Source: Tritrichomonas musculus (Eukaryota > Parabasalia > Tritrichomonadida > Tritrichomonadidae). Taken from it: a DNA stretch of 64,000 nucleotides. The stretch spans positions 1,798,001-1,862,000 of the forward strand of contig JAPFFF010000004.1 of the NCBI GenBank assembly GCA_039105265.1, read 5' to 3'. This document shows positions 58,207 to 64,000 of the stretch, in pieces; the first letter of the stretch is position 1; each line of letters begins with the position of its first letter. The position numbers and the translations under genes are program-made. The notes beneath the pieces are model-generated. The model saw only the letters and a list, made by a program, of their open reading frames with translations, was not told the origin of the DNA and did no database searches.

Positions 58207-58545
58207 TTAATAAACGTGCATCTCTATTATATGCATGTAATAGAAGTGAGCCAGTAATATTCCAACAATTGCATTCATATTATTTGGTATTAATTTGTCA
58301 CAGCAAATGCTATACTATTAAAAATATTTTAAAATCGCATGGTATATATTGAATTTTCTTGCATTACTAAAATCAGAGAATATTATTATCATAAAATTAC
58401 AAAATTTTCTTTTTGCATAAGCTAATCAAATCTATCATTTATGTATTTCAATTTCGGGGTATCTAATTAACAATATTTAAAAAAAAAAAAAAAATACATA
58501 TTCCTCTAATCTATAACGAACAATTTTTATTTACACAATTATGAA

Positions 58546-59886
58546 TCAAAGTAATGAAAGTGATGGGTGATCCCAAAGTATGTCAACATTTCTATCATCT
58601 AAATTAGTAATAGCCAAGACACTACATGCAGTTGCTCTTGAGTTTAGCATAATCGAGATAATGAGTAAAATGAAAGCAAGAGCCAGCCATAAGTAAAAAT
58701 TCGTTAAAGGAGTAATGCATTGAACCAAAATTAAAGATAGAAAAACAGCAAATAAAAGCATTGGTAAAGGAGAAGCCAAATACAAAGGGGACTTTGGCGC
58801 ACCATCAACATTATAAAGTTGAAAATCAGCACGTGATGGAAACCTTGTTATTGTTTCCCCATCTTGTGTCCGTGCCATCCATCTTGGGCGGTTTTCGCGT
58901 CTCAAGCCGCTTCCACCAGTAGTACCAGATCCACTACCAATTCCAATCCCTGCTCCTATTGAGCCTGCTCCAATTCCTGATGGTCCTTGGCCGCCCATTT
59001 TTCCTAAATTAGTGCTTCCTCCTGGACCAAGTGCCATTGGATTTCCAGATCCTAAATTCATTCCCATATCGATACCCATTGTACCTGGTGTTCCTATTGA
59101 ATCAATTCCATGGTCACTACCAAGAGCATCAGGTTCATCAACCCAATCTGTTCGAGATTTGAAAGGTTTCAATTGAGGATCAATTGCTGCTTCGAATTCA
59201 ACACTGATTTCTGGATCTGAAAGAAATTTGAGGGAGCACTGATGAAGAACGCCGCAACATGGTGATAAGAAAATGAGAAATGTAAAATATATACCAAAAT
59301 ATATGAATGGCGGTAAGAATGGAATCCATACTTTTTTGATTATGTGAGAATAGTAAAGTGATGCTAAGATAGCTGCAGGAACAACAGCAAGAATTTCAAA
59401 TGTTAAAGCAACAACTTGTTTTTTGCGAGATAAAACTCCACAAATAAAGTCAAGGAAAAATCCTAATGCAAATATAATTGAGAATGCAAAGTAATATCGT
59501 TCTGTACGTACATTAGTTGTTGAAACAATTATGTATCCGATTAAAAAAACAAGTGGAACCATAACATGGAAAAAAAACATAAGCCCAAGGCCTGTGACGC
59601 ATGATGCTCGTTCGAAAAGAGCTCCGAAAACATAAAATATAGCAAGAATGATATGCAAGCAAACAACAATTATTATTGGAATTAAAAGTGTGTTATTGGT
59701 GAATGGAGTGTTTCCAACTGAATATGGTGGGTATAACAAAAATTCAATTAAGCAGGCAAACAAATAGCAAAAGAAAATGATCGTCCGCGTTTGATGAACA
59801 GCACATAATGGAAGATTTCGCGATAGGAAATCCATGATCCTTTCAACATGGAATGTATGTGATTCTTGTAGGTATTCTAAATTCAT
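58546..59886 (-). CDS. polytopic membrane protein with Gly-rich cytosolic loop
   Basis: A 446-residue integral membrane protein. Six hydrophobic segments lie in the first half (about 37-56, 67-90, 98-122, 130-150, 158-178 and 184-210), then a hydrophilic loop of about 155 residues, then two more (about 372-392 and 395-415), eight in all. The loop contains a Gly/Ser/Met-rich low-complexity stretch (about 280-335, for example GIGAGSIGAGIGIGSGSG) followed by a basic RRENRPRW patch. There is no cleavable signal; the N-terminal 35 residues are hydrophilic. The layout recalls TMEM185-type proteins, but I see no diagnostic motif and give no function. The ATG chosen is the first in the frame. Confidence 0.82.
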   Translation of the reverse strand: MNLEYLQESHTFHVERIMDFLSRNLPLCAVHQTRTIIFFCYLFACLIEFLLYPPYSVGNTPFTNNTLLIPIIIVVCLHIILAIFYVFGALFERASCVTGLGLMFFFHVMVPLVFLIGYIIVSTTNVRTERYYFAFSIIFALGFFLDFICGVLSRKKQVVALTFEILAVVPAAILASLYYSHIIKKVWIPFLPPFIYFGIYFTFLIFLSPCCGVLHQCSLKFLSDPEISVEFEAAIDPQLKPFKSRTDWVDEPDALGSDHGIDSIGTPGTMGIDMGMNLGSGNPMALGPGGSTNLGKMGGQGPSGIGAGSIGAGIGIGSGSGTTGGSGLRRENRPRWMARTQDGETITRFPSRADFQLYNVDGAPKSPLYLASPLPMLLFAVFLSLILVQCITPLTNFYLWLALAFILLIISIMLNSRATACSVLAITNLDDRNVDILWDHPSLSLL

Positions 59887-60000
59887 GTATTTTAAATATA
59901 AAAGATGGTTATATTTTATGATTTTATATAGAAATGTTATATGAAAATATATTAAAAATATATAGAAATGTTTTAAATCAAAGAAAAAAATTTATTATTA

Positions 60001-60975
60001 ATAAAGAGCCTTATGTGCCAGTTAAAATGTTCTCATTATTGACAGAATCTTTTATTAATCGATCATCATCATATGCTTCTTTTTTATGGTCTAATGATGA
60101 TGCCACTTGATCAGAGACATTTAAGCAATGGAAAACGTTTATTTATCAAAAAATCAGGTTGATGTTGTACTAGCTCCAAAAAATGATGGTTTAGCATATG
60201 AACAGCTCTTATCAAAATTTAATATCAGTTGTAATAATGCATTGATACATTGTTTATCTAGAACATGCATGTTCGAATACTGGAATCATGGAATGTCTGG
60301 TCAAGGATCGATCAAAACTACATACCTACAATGTATGCGATATCATTAGCTCACTAAATTAAAAAAAACATAATGAAAGGACTAAAGCAGTATTGCGTTA
60401 CCTCAATTTAAATCAACTAACATTGAAATGTAAAGATGCTGACATTCCATCGAAAAATTGGATCAATCATTTAATTGAAGGTACAGATATAAGAATTGTA
60501 TCTGGACAAAAAATAGAACTCTTGAGAAGAATGTAATGTGGCTTTCCAACAGTATTTTTTTATTTCGAAATTCATAAAGGTTTATTCAATAAGCACCCTT
60601 CTCTAATTTTAAACATGGATGAGACAATGTTATCAGCTCGGAAGAGATTAAAGGTATTAGGCAGAAAAGGAATACTTCCATTGATCCCTGAAAATATAAA
60701 GCTACCACACCTCACTGGGTGTGTTACAATTTCGGCCAGCGGCCACTTATTTGAGCCTTTAATAATACTACCTAATAAAAAAACAATGAGATATCTAGGA
60801 AAATTTACTAATCATGTATATTTAGCATCTTCAAGCGCTGGTCGGATGACGAAAAATTTATTTTCATATTACTGTTTATTGCTTGTATGTGAATTAAGCT
60901 ACTATCTCCAATCTTTACCTGATGAAATTATAAATGATCGAATTTTGTTGTTGGTTGATAGTAGTGATAGTGGAC
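60001..60975 (+). mobile_element. pogo/Tigger-type DNA transposon, decayed and interrupted
   Basis: Protein-like stretches of a DDE transposase run rightward from about 60001. At 60128-60349 there is a helix-turn-helix-like part with AYEQLLSKFNIS. In another frame, about 60394-60972 gives the catalytic core: NMDETMLSARKRL with the first Asp, then GCVTISASGHLFEPLIILPN, and LLLVDS with the second Asp. This order is that of Tc1/mariner-superfamily pogo-like (DDE_1) transposases. At least one in-frame stop (60534-60536) and frame changes make this copy inactive. Similarity stops abruptly near 60975, about two-thirds through the expected core, where the Polinton begins. The 5' terminal repeat was not found with confidence, and the other half of the element should lie beyond the window. 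Confidence 0.72.
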
Positions 60976-61206
60976 CGTCTGGAGGGGGGATAAAAAATGA
61001 CCCCCTTGTCATAGGGTTTACAGACCCCAAACCTCAGCTACATGACTCAAAAAATCGCCACTTTTTCAAAATTAGCCCTCGAAACTTTCACAAAATGGCA
61101 TAGACAAATTTTGAATAAATTGACGAACTCCCAAAAATAACAACAACGAAAAATAACGAAAAATAGAACTTTCAAAAATTTTTTATTTTTTTATCAGCAA
61201 TTTATA

Positions 61207-61413
61207 ATGTCAAACCAAGCCGAACAATTAAGCATCCTCATTAATAGAATCAACAAAAAGCTAAAAGGTTGGAGACCTGCATTAAAATACCTCTACGATA
61301 ATGATGATGTTGTTGACGGAGTACTAAAAGAGATAAATCACTTTATTGAACAACTAAAGAAATTCAACGGTCCTGCTGAATTAATTGCTGAACTTGAAGA
61401 GCTCATTTATTAG
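61207..61413 (+). CDS. small Polinton protein, unknown (68 aa)
   Basis: A 68-residue helical protein, the first gene inside the presumed terminal repeat. It is rich in Leu, Glu and Lys and has no recognised domain. Its 3' end overlaps the next, oppositely oriented frame by 11 bases. It belongs to the Polinton by position. Confidence 0.55.
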   Translation: MSNQAEQLSILINRINKKLKGWRPALKYLYDNDDVVDGVLKEINHFIEQLKKFNGPAELIAELEELIY

Positions 61414-61630
61414 ACAATTCATTCAATTCGTTCTCAAGTTGATGAACTTTATTTTTGAGGCTGTTGATGTCTTCAATAAGAGATTCACGAACAGCAAGAC
61501 CGTCAGAACCTAACATTCCTGATTTGATATTGTTTAGACATTGTTTATAATCATAACACTTTTCTTTTAATCCTCGTTTGATTCGTTTTAATTCGGGTAT
61601 TTCTTTCTTGTATTCAGTTAGTTCACTCAT
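61403..61630 (-). CDS. small coiled-coil Polinton protein (75 aa)
   Basis: A 75-residue protein. The C-terminal half, about 45-72, is a clear coiled coil with evenly spaced Leu and Ile (DINSLKNKVHQLENELNE), and the N-terminal half is basic. Function is unknown. It is divergent from the gene at 61645 with a gap of 14 bp. Confidence 0.55.
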   Translation of the reverse strand: MSELTEYKKEIPELKRIKRGLKEKCYDYKQCLNNIKSGMLGSDGLAVRESLIEDINSLKNKVHQLENELNELSNK

Positions 61631-61644
61631 TTAATAATAATTAA

Positions 61645-61878
61645 ATGTCTGTTATCAATCAATTAAGAACCGTTCATGACGATAAGCATAAAAACCATTT
61701 TGATAGATTACAATTAACGATGCAAAAGAATAGAACAAAAATAAATTCAGCACCAACAGTGAAATGTTATAATGAAAAAGGAAATATATTTCATGAACCA
61801 CCTCCAAAAACGACTAAATCATTAAATCATCATGATTCACTTAATCATTCTGTGGTTGTCAGGAGCAACAACATTTAA
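61645..61878 (+). CDS. small Polinton protein, unknown (77 aa)
   Basis: A 77-residue, His/Asn-rich basic protein without recognised features. Its last 42 bases overlap the oppositely oriented frame 61837-62313, which makes one of the two ends uncertain. It is tentatively a gene because the packing matches its neighbours. Confidence 0.4.
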   Translation: MSVINQLRTVHDDKHKNHFDRLQLTMQKNRTKINSAPTVKCYNEKGNIFHEPPPKTTKSLNHHDSLNHSVVVRSNNI

Positions 61879-62313
61879 TACATATTCATTAATAACTTTT
61901 GATTGTTGGTCGACAACGTTTGAAAGCTTATTAATATGTTCTTCAAGTATTTTATTTTTGTTGTTCAATTGATTGATTTGTTCAGTGAATTCATTCAATG
62001 ATTCCTTTATCAATGATATATCAGCCTTGATGTTGTCGTTTTCAAGTGTTTTAGTGATTGTGTTCCCAACTTTCTTCAAATAAATGTCGCCACCACATCG
62101 TTTACCGTCTGTACAATTACGTTTAGTGATTTTGTATTCATTACCGTCATTAGTGATGATTTTATAAATCTTGTTCAAATAGTTAGTCGTTTGTGATTTC
62201 ATTTGCTCGATATTCTTTTGATAGAACAAATTGAACTCTTCAACTGATTTAAACACTTTTGATTCATTAATGTTTTCGTTTATTACTTTAAGTTCATTAA
62301 TGTTATCATTCAT
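61837..62313 (-). CDS. coiled-coil Polinton protein (158 aa)
   Basis: A 158-residue protein. A middle segment (about 45-80) with CTDGKRCGGD may be a small beta-rich or metal-binding unit. The C-terminal part, about 95-145, is a strong coiled coil. This could suit a structural or attachment role, but no family is recognised. Confidence 0.55.
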   Translation of the reverse strand: MNDNINELKVINENINESKVFKSVEEFNLFYQKNIEQMKSQTTNYLNKIYKIITNDGNEYKITKRNCTDGKRCGGDIYLKKVGNTITKTLENDNIKADISLIKESLNEFTEQINQLNNKNKILEEHINKLSNVVDQQSKVINEYVLNVVAPDNHRMIK

Positions 62314-62349
62314 TTATATTCATTTTAAATCATTATTTTTCATTGTTTT

Positions 62350-62604
62350 TCATTTAACTTCATTCAGTATTGATTTACCAAATTTACCTACTTTGTCGAC
62401 AGCATTTAAGCCTGTATCAATTGCGTCAACTACTTGACCAACACCAGGAATGAATTGTGTGATTGTTTTGACTTTGTCCATGATTTGCTTTCCAACATCA
62501 ACAACTTTTGGAATTGCTTTAACTGCTTTCTGAGCGAATGATTTAACTTTACCGCCAATTGATTTAAATGCGTTCTTGATTTTGTTGAATATGCCAACAC
62601 CCAT
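62350..62604 (-). CDS. small amphipathic Polinton protein (84 aa)
   Basis: An 84-residue protein beginning MGVGIFNKIKNAFKSIGGKV. It is built of amphipathic basic helices plus a Gly/Pro-containing hydrophobic stretch (ITQFIPGVGQVVDAI). Proteins of this kind sit next to capsid genes in Polintons and related viruses, where small membrane-active or internal virion proteins are found. That parallel is inferred from position and character. Confidence 0.55.
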   Translation of the reverse strand: MGVGIFNKIKNAFKSIGGKVKSFAQKAVKAIPKVVDVGKQIMDKVKTITQFIPGVGQVVDAIDTGLNAVDKVGKFGKSILNEVK

Positions 62605-62653
62605 AATTTAATTAATGATAAAAGTGTTTTATTTCCTTTTTATTCAATCATAA

Positions 62654-64000
62654 ATGTTATACAGAAACGAGAGAGCCCATAATCTTCGTACTGAAACAGG
62701 AAACGTTCTTCATGCATTTGAAGAGATGAGAAACATGATTAATGTCAATGACGGTACACGTTCATTTTCATTTAGAACTGTTGACTGTCATGACCAACCA
62801 GCTCCATTTCATCAAGGACAATATTCGCAAATAAGTTTAACACATCCTGACCACTTCATAAGTGATATTGATAAAGGTTTCTTAATATTTCACGTTAAAT
62901 TAGATTTGTCATTGAATACAGATATGAGTAAATTAAATGAAATCAATGACCCCAACAACTTGTACAAACTGTTTGTCGGTTTCAAATCATCAAACCAGTT
63001 GTTTGACAGGTTAGAGATTCTTCATAATAATGTCAATGTCGGATACCAACAGAATGAATGCATTCGTGAGGGCTTCTTATATTCTTCAGTTAAACCAGAA
63101 GCCGAGAAGAAACGTCGCAGATTCGTTCATTCATTGTGGGAAAACATTAGCAACTATTCACAGACACATGCAGGAGCTTATGTTAACTTGAATTCATTTA
63201 AGAACACAGGAAGAAGTGAAGTCGAATTTGATTTGAATGTTCCTTTTGATGGTTTGCTTGCATTACAGGCATTCGATTTATTCCCTAACGGAATCATTGG
63301 TGATTTATCAATTCGTTTTCAAGTTAGTCCCGCTGGTCTTGTTTGGGCAGTATTAGACCCTTACACAGTTGCTGAAGCAAAAGTATTTCTTGAAGACAAT
63401 GATTCAATATCGATGGAAGAATTAAACAGACTAAAGGAAATCAAAGCACGAGGACACCTCAAACATCAATTCACACAAATTGGTAATCAAGCAGTGATTC
63501 CAGGACCTGGAGACAATCCAGACCCACCATCACCTGAACCAACACCAACGAAATATCAATTGAAGTATGAATTGTTAGACCATTACATACCTGCTTCAAC
63601 AAATATTCCTGTTACTGACGTTCTTGAAACATTTACATTTATGTTCAGCTATACTGATGAAGAGTTTGAAGAGCTCGGAATTGAAAAGACAGATGATGAT
63701 AAAGTAATTTGTAATAAACATTATCTTAAAGAACATCCGAGCGGAATACCTTCATCAAAGCATCCAGCAGGCAATGTTTATATTAATTTTGTTTCTAAAT
63801 CTGAAGCCAACAAGTTGATGAGCGCTCATTATTCAAAACAAACAGCAACATTAACAGTTAATCGAATGACCATCACAGCTTGTAAATCTAATATGCAAGG
63901 CTTTGGAGTTTGTGAAGCTACAAGACAAGGAATTGAAGACATTTTAAGACAAGGTTTAATCATTCCTTCACAAAAAGTTGATTATCATGCTTTTCCAATC
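62654..64000 (+). CDS. capsid-like protein of the Polinton (incomplete at window edge)
   Basis: An open frame of 449 codons from the ATG at 62654 to the window end. The sequence is beta-rich with well-spaced aromatic residues, as expected for a jelly-roll protein, with a Pro-rich linker at about residues 285-300. I place it as a Polinton capsid protein by size, composition and position; whether it is the major or minor one cannot be told from this portion. The visible part looks whole. Confidence 0.55.
   Translation, partial: MLYRNERAHNLRTETGNVLHAFEEMRNMINVNDGTRSFSFRTVDCHDQPAPFHQGQYSQISLTHPDHFISDIDKGFLIFHVKLDLSLNTDMSKLNEINDPNNLYKLFVGFKSSNQLFDRLEILHNNVNVGYQQNECIREGFLYSSVKPEAEKKRRRFVHSLWENISNYSQTHAGAYVNLNSFKNTGRSEVEFDLNVPFDGLLALQAFDLFPNGIIGDLSIRFQVSPAGLVWAVLDPYTVAEAKVFLEDNDSISMEELNRLKEIKARGHLKHQFTQIGNQAVIPGPGDNPDPPSPEPTPTKYQLKYELLDHYIPASTNIPVTDVLETFTFMFSYTDEEFEELGIEKTDDDKVICNKHYLKEHPSGIPSSKHPAGNVYINFVSKSEANKLMSAHYSKQTATLTVNRMTITACKSNMQGFGVCEATRQGIEDILRQGLIIPSQKVDYHAFPI

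Larger units (their letters stand above)
57858..58545. other. interval between copine and membrane-protein genes, holds a small ORF
   Basis: A 688-bp spacer. Positions 58000-58161 carry a 53-codon leftward ORF, described separately, in a patch clearly less AT-rich than its surroundings. A 16-bp palindrome ACTCCAATATTGGAGT lies within that ORF at 58109-58124. From about 58290 to 58545 the DNA is again very AT-rich with an A-run near 58480. Confidence 0.5.
60976..64000 (+). mobile_element. left part of a Polinton/Maverick element
   Basis: From about 60976 the sequence changes character. First come GC-richer bases with GGGGGGATA and GACCCCCTT, then about 200 bp without genes (presumed terminal inverted repeat), then closely packed short genes on both strands, and from 62654 a long frame that resembles a Polinton capsid protein. 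Mavericks/Polintons are abundant in trichomonads. The element runs off the window, so its polymerase, integrase, ATPase and protease genes and its right end cannot be seen. The visible part looks whole, with open frames, so it is probably a young copy. The exact boundary is an estimate, good to perhaps 20 bp. It is inserted in a pogo-type transposase gene. Confidence 0.72.

Noticed and set aside
1-64000. Spliceosomal introns
   Set aside because: Every main gene is open from start to stop, and I found no GTATGT...ACTAACACACAG-type intron pattern inside a gene.
1-64000. CRISPR arrays or bacterial operons
   Set aside because: No regularly spaced short repeats with unique spacers occur; gene spacing, domain types and initiator signals are eukaryotic.

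Overview
The window is AT-rich eukaryotic DNA. Long intron-less genes sit on both strands, and the standard genetic code reads through all of them. The gene content is eukaryotic: a copine, a Rab GTPase, an intraflagellar-transport TPR protein, karyopherins, a protein disulfide isomerase, PP1-type phosphatases and a giant PIKK-like protein. A Polinton/Maverick end, several short TIR elements, very short 5' leaders and Inr-like TCAYTW motifs point to a parabasalid flagellate. The AT bias fits a Tritrichomonas-like species better than Trichomonas vaginalis. This placement is inferred from content, not from a database match.

Layout. Positions 1-1030 hold a decayed transposase-like region, and 1031-3587 a TIR element and one copy of a 61-bp repeat. 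Positions 3588-6575 carry a PP1-like phosphatase and a PDI/ERp29-like ER protein. Positions 6834-15130 carry four leftward genes: two long coiled-coil proteins, a ubiquitin-fold protein and a small unknown. Positions 15131-16917 are gene-free with a second TIR element. Positions 16918-25252 carry IFT139/TTC21B, an alpha/beta hydrolase divergent from a coiled-coil gene, and an M20 metallopeptidase. Positions 25253-27922 are gene-free with a tRNA-like fragment and a perfect 248-bp MITE. Positions 27923-36597 carry an exportin-like protein, an unknown, and an importin-5-like protein. Positions 36598-38028 and 39151-41790 are repeat-rich, with an IQ-motif coiled-coil gene between them. Positions 41791-45064 carry a Rab and a second PP1-like phosphatase with a long disordered tail. 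Positions 45346-55821 are one 3491-residue gene that looks like Tra1/TRRAP. Positions 56208-59886 carry a copine, a probable 53-residue gene and an eight-helix membrane protein. From about 60000 to the end a pogo/Tigger-type DNA transposon is interrupted by the left end of a Polinton that runs off the window.

The genes do not form one pathway. They read as ordinary housekeeping: flagellum assembly, nuclear transport, ER folding, vesicle traffic, chromatin coactivator, phosphatase signalling. Intervals between them are colonised by non-autonomous TIR elements. The less ordinary signals are a recurrent CAACTTTTTGA motif 23-34 nt upstream of three ATGs, one of them the otherwise invisible 53-residue ORF; a family of TIR elements with related ends; a perfect 61-bp sequence present twice in inverted orientation; and the transposon-in-transposon junction near 60975. 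Start codons were re-examined by hand. Where an open frame begins on a non-ATG codon, the coordinates given use the first sensible ATG.
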